DNA from: Alteraurantiacibacter aestuarii
Lineage (GTDB): Bacteria > Pseudomonadota > Alphaproteobacteria > Sphingomonadales > Sphingomonadaceae
Assembly: GCF_009827405.1 (NCBI RefSeq)
Contig: NZ_WTYY01000004.1
Location: 62,001 to 126,000, forward strand
Length of the DNA stretch: 64,000 nucleotides
Direction of reading: 5' to 3'
In this document: in pieces, positions 56,860 through 64,000 of the stretch
Numbering within the stretch: position 1 is the first letter of the stretch
Layout of the letters: each line of letters opens with the position of its first letter
Notes under the pieces: model-generated
Databases searched by the model: none
Seen by the model: only the letters and a program-made list of their open reading frames with translations
Told to the model about the DNA's origin: nothing
Program-made: the position numbers and the translations under genes

Positions 56860-57666
56860 ATGTTGCAGTTCATCAAATCCCTTCTGTCCGGCAAAGAGGA
56901 TGCCGACCTGCCGGCCTTGCCGATGGGGCAGCGCGTCTATGCCATTGGCGATATCCACGGACGGCTCGACCTGTTCGAGGCGCTGATCGCGGCGGTTGAG
57001 GAAGACGATGCGCTTGCGCCAACCGCCGATACCACTGTCATCCTTCTCGGCGATCTGGTTGATCGCGGCCCGGACAGTGCAGGCGTGGTCCGCCGCGCGC
57101 GCGCCTGGCAGGCACAGCGCAACGTCCGCATCCTGTGCGGAAACCATGAGGAGATGTTCCTCAGGAGTTTCGACAATGCCGATATGATGCGCCATTTCAT
57201 GCGCCACGGCGGGCGCGAGACCGTGCAAAGCTATGGCGTGGATCGCAAGGCGCTGGGCGCGGGCAGCGTGGAAGAGGCGCAGGCGATGATGGTGCAGGCC
57301 GTGCCCTCGCAGGAACTCGCCTATATCGCCAGTTTCGAGGATATGATCCAGCTGGGCGATTATGTGTTTGTCCATGCCGGGATCGATCCCGAAGTGCCCC
57401 TGGCGGAACAGCGGCCGCAGGATCTGCGCTGGATTCGTGAACCCTTCCTGTCCCACTCGGAGCCTTATGGGACGGTGGTGGTGCATGGCCATACGATCAG
57501 CGACCAGCCCGAGGACAAGGGCAACCGCATCGGCATCGATACCGGCGCCTATGCCAGCGGCAGGCTGACCGCGCTGGTGCTGGAAGGATCGCGCCGCCGC
57601 TATCTGGAAGCGGCCATGTCCGAAGATGGAACCATCAAGGCCGGACCGCGCGCCGTACCGGCCTGA
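56860..57666 (+). CDS. metallophosphoesterase, serine/threonine protein phosphatase-like
   Basis: 268 aa. Metal motifs are complete: YAIGDIHGRLDLFEALI (GDIHG), LLGDLVDRGPDSAG (GDxVDRG), CGNHEEMFL (GNHE) and VVHGHTISDQP. Resembles PrpA/ApaH-like bacterial phosphatases. The ATG at 56860 is 14 nt after AGGA, a long spacing. Confidence 0.9.
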   Translation: MLQFIKSLLSGKEDADLPALPMGQRVYAIGDIHGRLDLFEALIAAVEEDDALAPTADTTVILLGDLVDRGPDSAGVVRRARAWQAQRNVRILCGNHEEMFLRSFDNADMMRHFMRHGGRETVQSYGVDRKALGAGSVEEAQAMMVQAVPSQELAYIASFEDMIQLGDYVFVHAGIDPEVPLAEQRPQDLRWIREPFLSHSEPYGTVVVHGHTISDQPEDKGNRIGIDTGAYASGRLTALVLEGSRRRYLEAAMSEDGTIKAGPRAVPA

Positions 57667-57706
57667 TCGCCGGTCGAAAAGCGGAGCAGTCAGCCGGAAA
57701 AATAAA

Positions 57707-58136
57707 GTGCCAGGGGGCCTGTAAGCCGGGTTCTGTCCTGCAACCGGTATCTTGCGACCAGCGCTGCAGGGGCAGCCATTCATCTAGGCTGCGGATCGCT
57801 CCGCAGCTCAAGCGACCAACCCGGATCTCTCGGAGCGAAACGCTCCTGCCTTCGTGCCTTGCGGCCTTCTCGCGCGAGACCCCTATTTGGTCTTGCTCCG
57901 GGTGGGGTTTGCCATGCGGAACCTGTTACCAGGCCCCCGGTGCGCTTTTACCGCACCCTTTCACCCTTGCCTGTGCGCTGTAGGCGCCATCGGCGGTATA
58001 CTCTCTGTGGCACTTTCCCTCGGCTTCGGGAGCAAGCCCCCTCGCCGGGCGGGCGTTACCCGCCACCCTTGTTTCGTGGAGCCCGGACTTTCCTCGGCGG
58101 AGTTTCCCCCAACGCGGCTGCCCGGCCCCCTGGCAC
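57707..58136 (-). ncRNA. rnpB: RNase P RNA (class A)
   Basis: About 430 nt. The terminal helix pairs GTGCCAGGGGGCC at the 5' end with GGCCCCCTGGCAC at the 3' end. Conserved elements GAGGAAAGTCCGGGCTCCAC, AGGGTGAAA and ACAGAACCCGGCTTACAG are all present in order on the reverse strand. The 3' side is followed by TTTATTTTT, a terminator-like tail. It processes tRNA precursors. Confidence 0.96.
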
Positions 58137-58139
58137 CGC

Positions 58140-58847
58140 CTATCTAGCCATTCCCCGGTCCCGATCCAAGAGCAGCTGAAACAATATTGCGCGGCATTCG
58201 CCATCAATCAGCCCGTCGATCTGCTCTGGTCGCCAGCGGCGCTGAAAGGCTTCCACCGCCTTGCTGCCATCGGTGATGTCATAGCCATAACGTTCCAGCG
58301 CCAGGTAAAAGGCGCTGTCATTGTCAAACGGATCGCCCAGGTCCAGCTTGCGAGGGCGCGGCAGGCACAGCTTGCATTCGGCCAGCCGGTGCCACGGAAA
58401 CAGCTCGCCGGGATCGATCTTGCGGGCAGGCGCGATGTCCGAATGGGCCACCACATTGGCGCGCGGAATGTCATGCGCCTGCATGATCCGGTGCAGCAGC
58501 GGCAGCAGTGCATCGATCTGCGCATCGGCAAACGGGCGATAACCCAGCGCGTGGCCGGGATGGTCCAGCTCTATGCCGATACTGGCGGAATTGACGTCAC
58601 GATTGCCGCGCCAGAACGATTGTCCCGCGTGCCAGGCGCGCTTGTCCTCGGCCACCAGGCGGATCACTTCGCCCTGTTCGCTGATCAGGTAATGCGCGCT
58701 GACTTCGGCAGCCGGGTCGCACATGCGCTCTATCGCGCTCTCGATCGGCTTCATTTCGGTATAATGCAGCACGACCATGTCGATCGGCGCCCGGCGCTCA
58801 TTCCAGTTGGGAGAGGCGATCTCTTTGTGGACGAGCGGGTCGGTCAC
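58140..58847 (-). CDS. N-acetylmuramoyl-L-alanine amidase (AmpD-like)
   Basis: 235 aa. Amidase_2 zinc site: His28 in MVVLHYTEM and the later His and Asp in VVAHSDIAPARKIDPGELF. WHAGQSFWRGNRDVNSASIG is typical of AmpD/AmiD. A C-terminal peptidoglycan-binding-like tail (AVEAFQRRWRPEQIDG) is present. No signal peptide, so it may recycle muropeptides in the cytosol like AmpD. The stop is four bases from the start of rnpB. Confidence 0.9.
   Translation of the reverse strand: MTDPLVHKEIASPNWNERRAPIDMVVLHYTEMKPIESAIERMCDPAAEVSAHYLISEQGEVIRLVAEDKRAWHAGQSFWRGNRDVNSASIGIELDHPGHALGYRPFADAQIDALLPLLHRIMQAHDIPRANVVAHSDIAPARKIDPGELFPWHRLAECKLCLPRPRKLDLGDPFDNDSAFYLALERYGYDITDGSKAVEAFQRRWRPEQIDGLIDGECRAILFQLLLDRDRGMAR
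58141..58169 (-). promoter_or_regulatory. candidate rnpB promoter overlapping the amidase stop codon
   Basis: On the reverse strand TTGGAT (58169-58164) and TAGATA (58146-58141) are 17 bp apart, and transcription would start about 58135, at the 5' end of the RNase P RNA. The -10 overlaps the amidase stop codon. Match to consensus is moderate. Confidence 0.45.
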
Positions 58848-58857
58848 GGCGTGATCG

Positions 58858-59508
58858 TTACCCGATCAGCTCTGGCGCGGGCAGCATGGCACCCATCACC
58901 AGCGCTTCGTCCGATTTGGCATATTGCACCTTGCCGCCCTTCTCCTCCACGAGCAGGCGGATCATGTGGGCAGGGGCCGTGCGGCCGGAAAGCTCATCGT
59001 CAGCAAGCTTGCCTTCCAGCGCATCGCCGATGGCGGTGTCAAAGGCAATGCGGTTGCCGGCGGCGCGGATGGCAATCTCGGTCATGCCCTTGGTGGTTTC
59101 CGCCCCAACGGACAGCACCCCGCCGCGCACCAGCGCATCAAGGCCCATCGCCGCAAGGTTCAGCATCACCTTGACCGCAGGCTTGGACAATTTGGGTTCG
59201 CTCACAGCCCATTCCAGCTCCACCCGGTCATTGGCGGCAACCAGAGATGCCAGCAGCTGGCGGGGTTCTTCGCTGGGGACCATTTCGCCAAATCCGCCGG
59301 CCGCGCCAAACGCCAGGCGGAAGAACTTTAGCTTGTCGGCACTGATCCGTGCGCTCTGTTCCAGCAGTTCGAGGCAGCGCTGGCGCATGTCCGGGTCCTT
59401 CTCGTCAGCGAGAAGTTCCAGGCCATTGTTGAGCGCGCCGACCGGGCTGAGCAGATCGTGGCACAGGCGCGAACACAGCAGGGCGGCAAGGTCGAGTGAA
59501 GAAGTCAT
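58858..59508 (-). CDS. chpT: histidine phosphotransferase ChpT
   Basis: 216 aa. The DHp-like helix holds the phosphorylated His17 in CSRLCHDLLSPVGALNNGLE, and a degenerate CA-like domain follows (KPAVKVMLNLAAMGLDALVR). It relays phosphate from CckA to CtrA and CpdR. Together with rcdA-like at 5.7-6.1 kb, two CtrA-pathway proteins lie in this window. Confidence 0.9.
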   Translation of the reverse strand: MTSSLDLAALLCSRLCHDLLSPVGALNNGLELLADEKDPDMRQRCLELLEQSARISADKLKFFRLAFGAAGGFGEMVPSEEPRQLLASLVAANDRVELEWAVSEPKLSKPAVKVMLNLAAMGLDALVRGGVLSVGAETTKGMTEIAIRAAGNRIAFDTAIGDALEGKLADDELSGRTAPAHMIRLLVEEKGGKVQYAKSDEALVMGAMLPAPELIG

Positions 59509-59536
59509 TCAGGATCCTGGACTGTAGTATGAATGC

Positions 59537-59629
59537 GCAAGGTGACACAAGTGACAGTGTGTAACCCTGCTGACGATCTCAAAAACCCATTAGAAACAGG
59601 ATTTTGACTGGTTGCGGGCAAGGTGACAC
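59537..59629. repeat. 12-bp direct repeat upstream of chpT
   Basis: GCAAGGTGACAC occurs at 59537-59548 and again at 59618-59629, 81 bp apart, in the intergenic region between the chpT start and the JAMM gene stop. A third GTGACA lies right after the first copy. They could be activator or repressor sites. Confidence 0.6.
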
Positions 59630-59693
59630 TTTTCCCGAAGCAGCGCGGAAAGACAAAATTCCTGCCTCTCCCGCCAATGCTTCGCTGCACGCC

Positions 59694-60149
59694 TTAGCCT
59701 TGCACGCGTTGGTATGAAAGCTCCGCGAAGCCCGATTCACCGTCGCGCCAGAACATTACATCGCCATTGTGGCCGATAATCGCCCAGATGCGTCCGTCGC
59801 CGCCCGCCATCGCCGCATCGGTGGCAGAGGGGCGGGGAGGGCCGCCAGGGTGAGAATGGTAATATCCCAGCACCTGCGGCCCGCCCGCCCGCGCGGCGCG
59901 GTGCGCATCCACCAGCGCCTGCGGGTCGATTTCGAAACGGCTGTGCGGCGATGGATCGATATTGGCGGCAGGACGCGCGGTGCGCACATGATTGCCCGCG
60001 CCCAGCAAGATGCCGCAGCATTCATGCGGCGCAGCGCGGGCGGCTTCGGCCAGCATCAGCGCCAGCGCCTCTTGCGTCACCTGTACGCAGGAAACTGGGC
60101 TGGGCGCTGGGCCTGCCACAGCCTTCGCGTCAGTTTTCGAAATAGACAT
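59694..60149 (-). CDS. M67-family JAMM metallopeptidase (Mov34/MPN)
   Basis: 151 aa. Complete JAMM zinc motif: Glu43 in HECCGILLG, His98 and His100 in GYYHSHPGG, Ser108 and Asp111 in PSATDAA. Bacterial members cleave ubiquitin-like tails or release cysteine from CysO-like proteins. The first 20 nt overlap the 3' end of the peptide-binding protein gene, and the ATG at 60149 has no clear ribosome-binding site, so coupling is likely. Confidence 0.87.
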   Translation of the reverse strand: MSISKTDAKAVAGPAPSPVSCVQVTQEALALMLAEAARAAPHECCGILLGAGNHVRTARPAANIDPSPHSRFEIDPQALVDAHRAARAGGPQVLGYYHSHPGGPPRPSATDAAMAGGDGRIWAIIGHNGDVMFWRDGESGFAELSYQRVQG

Positions 60150-61758
60150 GCTTGAGCGGATGGCGGGAATAGATGTTGGGCACCCACCCCCTGACCTGCG
60201 GATCGAGCAGATAGTTCTGCCGGCCCCAATAGATGGGGATGATCGGCAGGTCCTCTATCATCACCTGTTCGGCCTGCTGCAACAGCGCGTTGCGCCGGGG
60301 AATGTCGGTCTCCCCCTCTGCCTGATCCATCAGCTGGTTGAACCGGGGATTTTTCCACTTGCCCATATTGCGCGATCCATCGGTGGTGAAGGCTTCCAGC
60401 GGAGAATAGATATCGGGATCGGTCATCACCAGACTGGCGCGGGCGAGGGCAAAATCGCTGCCCAGCAGGGCATCCAGATAGACGCGCCATTCCTGATTAT
60501 AAATGCCCACATCGATGCCCAGATTGGTGCGCCACATCTCCTGCAGGGCTTCGGCAATCTTGCGGTGCGCCTCGCTGGTGTTGATGAGGATTTCAAAGCG
60601 CGGAAAGCCCTCTCCGCCGGGATAGCCTGCTTCGGCCAGCAAGCGGCGCGCTTCCTCCACATGAACGGCGATGGGCGGCGCTGCCTGATAATCGGGATAG
60701 CCGGGGGGCATGTATCCGCCCGCCGGCAATTGCCCGCCCTGAACCACGCGGTCCACCAGCATCTGCCGGTCTATCGCCAGCGACAGCGCCCGGCGGACCA
60801 GCACGTTGTCCAGCGGGGGCCGCTCGACATTCACATAATAGAAATAGGGGGCCAGCATCGGATCGCTGACCAGTTCCGGCGCCTGCCGGTCACGATAGCC
60901 GGGAATCTTGTCCGGCGGGATCGTGCCGGTCACATGCAGCCGCCCGTCCTGGAACAGGTTTTCCTCGGTCCCGACATTGTCGACCGGGAAGAAACGCGCG
61001 CCATTGAGCCGGACATTGGCGGCATCCCAGTAATCGGGGTTCTTCTCCAGCTCGATCATCTGGTTGACGGTCCACGCCTTCATCATGAACGGACCATTGG
61101 TGACGAAGTTCTCCAGCGTTGCCCACGGGTTCTGGCGGTCGGTCATCGTGCCGTGCGCCTCCACCGCGCGCTGCGACAGTGGTGACATGATGGGCGCAGA
61201 GGTCAGGAACGGGAATGTGGGGACGGGGCGGATCAGGTCCACCACCAGCGTGCGATCATCGGGCGCGCGGACGCCAACCTGCGAAAAATCGCTGATCTGG
61301 CCAAGATTGAACGGCTCTGCATTGCGGATGAAATAGAAGGCGCTGCTGTCCTGCGCGCCCAGTTCGGGGCTGAGGACCCGCTGCCAGGCATAGAGGAAAT
61401 CCCCCGCCACCACCGGATCGCCATTGGTCCATGTGGCGTTGTCACGCAGGTGGAAGGTCCAGCTGGTGAAGCTGCCGTCATGCTCCCAGCTTTCCGCCAC
61501 GCCGGGGGCGGGGGTTGCCGGATCGTCCGGATTGGCCACGGTCAGGCCTTCGAACATCTCGTTCAGTATGTGCGCTTCGGGATTGCCCGTTGCCAGATGC
61601 GGGTCCAGCGTCTGCGGCTCCCCGCCGTTGCCGATCAGGATAATGCCCTCTGCCGCCGCGCGGTCCGTTTCGCGTTCGCCCGATCCGCAGGCCGCCAGCG
61701 CCAGCGCGGCGGCGAAAATCGTGGCAAGATTCGCGAATGTCCTGAATGCAGCAATCAT
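60130..61758 (-). CDS. oligopeptide ABC transporter substrate-binding lipoprotein (OppA-like)
   Basis: 542 aa, SBP family 5. A lipoprotein signal (FANLATIFAAALALAACGSG, lipobox LAAC) precedes NGGEPQTLDPHLATGNPEAH, the OppA-type segment WTFHLRDNATWTNGDPVVAG and ALSLAIDRQMLV. No permease or ATPase genes are adjacent, so its transporter must be elsewhere. The ATG at 61758 follows GAGGGG; the upstream frame is not family-like. Divergent from rluD by 91 bp. Confidence 0.92.
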   Translation of the reverse strand: MIAAFRTFANLATIFAAALALAACGSGERETDRAAAEGIILIGNGGEPQTLDPHLATGNPEAHILNEMFEGLTVANPDDPATPAPGVAESWEHDGSFTSWTFHLRDNATWTNGDPVVAGDFLYAWQRVLSPELGAQDSSAFYFIRNAEPFNLGQISDFSQVGVRAPDDRTLVVDLIRPVPTFPFLTSAPIMSPLSQRAVEAHGTMTDRQNPWATLENFVTNGPFMMKAWTVNQMIELEKNPDYWDAANVRLNGARFFPVDNVGTEENLFQDGRLHVTGTIPPDKIPGYRDRQAPELVSDPMLAPYFYYVNVERPPLDNVLVRRALSLAIDRQMLVDRVVQGGQLPAGGYMPPGYPDYQAAPPIAVHVEEARRLLAEAGYPGGEGFPRFEILINTSEAHRKIAEALQEMWRTNLGIDVGIYNQEWRVYLDALLGSDFALARASLVMTDPDIYSPLEAFTTDGSRNMGKWKNPRFNQLMDQAEGETDIPRRNALLQQAEQVMIEDLPIIPIYWGRQNYLLDPQVRGWVPNIYSRHPLKHVYFEN

Positions 61759-61849
61759 GTGACCATTTCCCCTCAGTCGCGCTATACAGTCCCCGGATGA
61801 CATACGCTCGCACCGATGCGCACGGGGCGCAAGGCGAGAGAGGGCAGCT

Positions 61850-62863
61850 GTGGCCGCGATACTTGTCAGACGGGGCACGCTCGGCCACATCGCCCGCATG
61901 GAGCGCGAAAAAACCATCACGGGCACGATCACCACCGCCGGCCGGCTGGACAAGGCGCTGGCCGAAGTGACCGATCTGTCGCGCGAACGGGTCAAGGCGC
62001 TGATATCAGAGGGAAAGGTGGAAGTGGGCGGCAAGGCTGCTTCCAGCGCTTCCGCCAAGGTTCAAGCGGGCTTGAGCTTTTCTGTCCACATTCCGCCCCT
62101 GGATAGTCCACAGGCTCTTCCACAGGATATCCCCATCACCGTGGTGTATGAGGATGAGCACCTGATCGTGGTGGACAAGCCTGCTGGCATGGTGGTCCAC
62201 CCGGCGGCGGGCAATCCGGACGGCACTCTGGTCAACGCGCTGCTGCATCATTGCGCGGTGAAGGGCGGCGGTCAGCTGGCCGGAATTGGCGGCGTGGCAC
62301 GGCCCGGCATCGTCCACCGGATCGACAAGGATACATCGGGCCTGCTGGTGGTGGCCAAAAGCGACGCCGCGCATGAGGGGCTGGCGCGGCAATTCGCCGA
62401 TCACTCGCTCGAACGCGCCTATCTGGCGGTGTGCAGCGGCCATCCCGTGCCGCCAGCGGGCACGATTGATGCGCGAATCGGGCGCAGCGACGCCAACCGC
62501 AAGAAAATGGCGGTCCTGTCCTCCGATTCCTCGCGCGGGAAACACGCGGTTACGCATTACAAGACCCTGAAACGGCTGGATGGCTGCGCGCTGATCGAAT
62601 GCCGGCTGGAAACAGGCAGGACCCACCAGGTCAGGGTTCACCTTGCGTCAATCGGTCATGCGCTATTGGGAGACCCTGTCTATGGCCGAGCAAATGCGCA
62701 GATTCGCCCTGTTCTCAAACGCCTGGAGTTCAACCGCCAGGCCCTGCACGCGGCGATTCTGGGGTTTAATCACCCCGTTAACGGTAACTTCTTGCGATTC
62801 AGCAGCGAATTGCCGGCAGATATGCGGGAACTGATCGACGAAACCAGTCATTCCAATCGATGA
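61850..62863 (+). CDS. rluD: 23S rRNA pseudouridine synthase, RluD-type
   Basis: 337 aa from GTG 61850, which has AGAGAGGG upstream; ATG 61898 (MEREKTITG) is the alternative giving 321 aa, closer to homologues. S4 domain: RLDKALAEVTDLSRERVKAL. Catalytic Asp in VHRIDKDTSGLLVVAKSD, then the LERAYLAVC and ETGRTHQVRVHLASIGHALL blocks. It modifies helix 69 of 23S rRNA. Confidence 0.92.
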   Translation: MAAILVRRGTLGHIARMEREKTITGTITTAGRLDKALAEVTDLSRERVKALISEGKVEVGGKAASSASAKVQAGLSFSVHIPPLDSPQALPQDIPITVVYEDEHLIVVDKPAGMVVHPAAGNPDGTLVNALLHHCAVKGGGQLAGIGGVARPGIVHRIDKDTSGLLVVAKSDAAHEGLARQFADHSLERAYLAVCSGHPVPPAGTIDARIGRSDANRKKMAVLSSDSSRGKHAVTHYKTLKRLDGCALIECRLETGRTHQVRVHLASIGHALLGDPVYGRANAQIRPVLKRLEFNRQALHAAILGFNHPVNGNFLRFSSELPADMRELIDETSHSNR

Positions 62864-62975
62864 AATGCGTCCTATCTGACAGCGTGTTCGGCTATAAGGG
62901 ACGAACCAATAATGTGGCCGCCGAAGGTCAGGTGCCCAGCAGGGGCCTGCAAATTGCGGTCGACGATAGAAAGGT

Positions 62976-62990
62976 ATGGGAAAAAAGTGA
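62976..62990 (+). other. 5-codon mini-ORF (MGKK stop) overlapping the rpoH start
   Basis: ATG GGA AAA AAG TGA. It contains the heptamer A AAA AAG in the reading phase used by the dnaX -1 frameshift site, and its TGA overlaps the rpoH GTG. AAAGG ends one base before this ATG, so the ribosome-binding site is too close for efficient use. Confidence 0.5.
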
Positions 62991-63892
62991 GCAATAATCG
63001 ACCTTCAGTGCCAGCCCTTGGCGGAGAGCAGAGCCTCAATCGCTACCTGGCCGAAATCAAGAAATTCCCGGTGCTGACGGCAGAGCAGGAATACATGCTC
63101 GCCATGCGCTACAAGGAACATGAGGATCCCGATGCCGCCGCGCAGCTGGTGACCAGTCACCTGCGCCTGGTGGCCAAGATCGCCATGGGCTATCGCGGCT
63201 ATGGCCTGCCGGTGTCCGACCTCATTTCCGAAGGCAATGTCGGCCTGATGCAGGGCGTCAAGAAGTTCGAGCCGGAGCGCGGTTTCCGCCTGGCGACCTA
63301 TGCCATGTGGTGGATCAAGGCGAGCATGCAGGAATTCATCCTGCGCTCCTGGTCGCTCGTGAAAATGGGCACCACCGCCGCGCAGAAGAAGCTGTTCTTC
63401 AACCTTCGCCGGATGAAGAAGCAGCTGGAAGCCTATGAAGACAGCGACCTGCACCCTGATGATGTGACCAAGATCGCCACCGATCTGGGCGTGTCGGAGC
63501 AGGAAGTCATCAACATGAACCGGCGCATGATGATGGGCGGCGATGGTTCGCTCAACGTCCCCATGCGCAATGGCGAAGATGGCTCCGGCGAATGGCAGGA
63601 CTGGCTGACGGACGAGCGTCCGCTGCAGGACGTGGTGGTGGCCGAGGCCGAAGAGGCAGACCTGCGCCGCGAAATGCTGGTGGAGGCGATGGGCGCGCTC
63701 AACGACCGCGAAAAGCACATCCTGACCGAACGCCGCCTGACGGATAATCCGCAGACGCTGGAAGAACTGTCGCAGGTTTACGATGTCAGCCGCGAACGCA
63801 TCCGCCAGATCGAGGTGCGCGCGTTTGAGAAGCTGCAAAAAGCGATGCAGCGCATTGCCGGTGAAAGGCTGATGCCAGCCGCGGCTGCGTGA
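62987..63892 (+). CDS. rpoH: heat-shock RNA polymerase sigma factor (sigma-32)
   Basis: 301 aa from GTG 62987 (MSNNRPSVPALGGEQSLNRY). Sigma region 2 is VTSHLRLVAKIAMGYRGYGL, then VSDLISEGNVGLMQGVKKFE and RLATYAMWWIKASMQEFILR (the WWI pattern of RpoH). The RpoH box is in the LVKMGTTAAQKKLFFNLRRM stretch, and region 4.2 ends ERRLTDNPQTLEELSQVYDV then SRERIRQIEVRAFEKL. Directs heat-shock transcription. The nearest AAAGG is about 12 nt upstream of the GTG. Confidence 0.95.
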   Translation: MSNNRPSVPALGGEQSLNRYLAEIKKFPVLTAEQEYMLAMRYKEHEDPDAAAQLVTSHLRLVAKIAMGYRGYGLPVSDLISEGNVGLMQGVKKFEPERGFRLATYAMWWIKASMQEFILRSWSLVKMGTTAAQKKLFFNLRRMKKQLEAYEDSDLHPDDVTKIATDLGVSEQEVINMNRRMMMGGDGSLNVPMRNGEDGSGEWQDWLTDERPLQDVVVAEAEEADLRREMLVEAMGALNDREKHILTERRLTDNPQTLEELSQVYDVSRERIRQIEVRAFEKLQKAMQRIAGERLMPAAAA

Positions 63893-63909
63893 TCTTGCAT
63901 TTATTGACC

Positions 63910-63935
63910 GGGCCGCTTTCGCTAGAAGGCGGCCC
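63910..63935 (+). terminator. hairpin downstream of rpoH
   Basis: GGGCCGC (63910-63916) and GCGGCCC (63929-63935) form a 7-bp stem with a 12-nt loop. There is no T-run after it and the right arm abuts an ATG, so it may instead cover the ribosome-binding site (AAGG) of the next gene. Confidence 0.35.
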
Positions 63936-64000
63936 ATGGTCATAACAACTCTGCGAATCCTCGCCAAATCCATCATCGTCTTCATCGCCGCCAGCCTGGT
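63936..64000 (+). CDS. partial CDS, 5' end of a probable membrane protein
   Basis: The ATG at 63936 with AAGG upstream opens MVITTLRILAKSIIVFIAAS to the window edge without a stop: a basic n-region and hydrophobic core typical of a signal anchor. Only 21 codons are visible, so no function can be given. Confidence 0.4.
   Translation, partial: MVITTLRILAKSIIVFIAASL

Noticed and set aside
62876-62900. CTGACA and TATAAG before rpoH as a promoter
   Set aside because: Only about 11 bp separate the two, too short for a sigma70 promoter, and no sigma-32 type pair was found.

Overview
The window is high-GC, densely packed chromosomal DNA. It most resembles an alphaproteobacterium of the Sphingomonadales, and the Erythrobacteraceae in particular. 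The main reasons are the chain zwf-edd-glk-eda, an RcdA-type DUF1465 protein together with the phosphotransferase ChpT (both parts of the CtrA network), a GAF-domain ptsP, a pyrB gene followed by a degenerate dihydroorotase, and a large TonB-dependent receptor. This assignment comes from gene content and protein style; no 16S gene is present.

Layout: 1-6.9 kb holds a partial CoA-ester lyase, a DUF2254 membrane protein, nadA, an MBL hydrolase, glpK, an rcdA-like gene and two divergent DUF465 micro-genes. 6.9-12.2 kb runs forward: ptsP, a RodZ-like protein, a CpoB-like coiled-coil/TPR protein and tilS. 12.2-20.7 kb runs in reverse: an L,D-transpeptidase and the tightly overlapping operon zwf-edd-glk-eda-ppc, which carries glucose-6-phosphate to pyruvate and adds the oxaloacetate-forming step. 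21-30 kb holds a transglutaminase, yjbQ, an atypical AT-richer membrane gene bordered by small palindromic repeats, a PQQ-type sugar dehydrogenase, a 91-bp inverted-repeat element, rimO, a K+ channel, surE and serS.

30-41 kb is the most accessory part. A 301-bp truncated copy of a GT-C membrane glycosyltransferase gene lies about 5 kb from the intact gene. Between them sits an operon of a TonB-dependent receptor and a beta-propeller phytase, which suggests insertion or rearrangement around a phosphorus-scavenging cassette. The intact glycosyltransferase is divergent from an epimerase, an FAD oxidoreductase and a HAD-UbiA fusion, which look like a polyprenyl-linked sugar module. A tRNA-Val(CAC) closes the section.

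41-51.7 kb holds sppA, pyrB-pyrC'-SDR, an orphan ParA / ribbon-helix-helix / TPR-SPOR operon facing a Sel1-SPOR gene, and a DUF418 membrane protein. 51.8-64 kb holds bfd-bfr, der, a glyoxalase, a SIMPL protein, a TorF porin, a phosphatase, RNase P RNA, an AmpD-like amidase, chpT, a JAMM protease, an oligopeptide-binding lipoprotein, rluD and rpoH.

The best leads are a dnaX-type A AAA AAG slippery heptamer placed exactly at the rpoH start, the ParA/RHH/SPOR cluster, the phytase cassette bracketed by a duplicated gene fragment, the catalytically degenerate PyrC', and several small repeat families.
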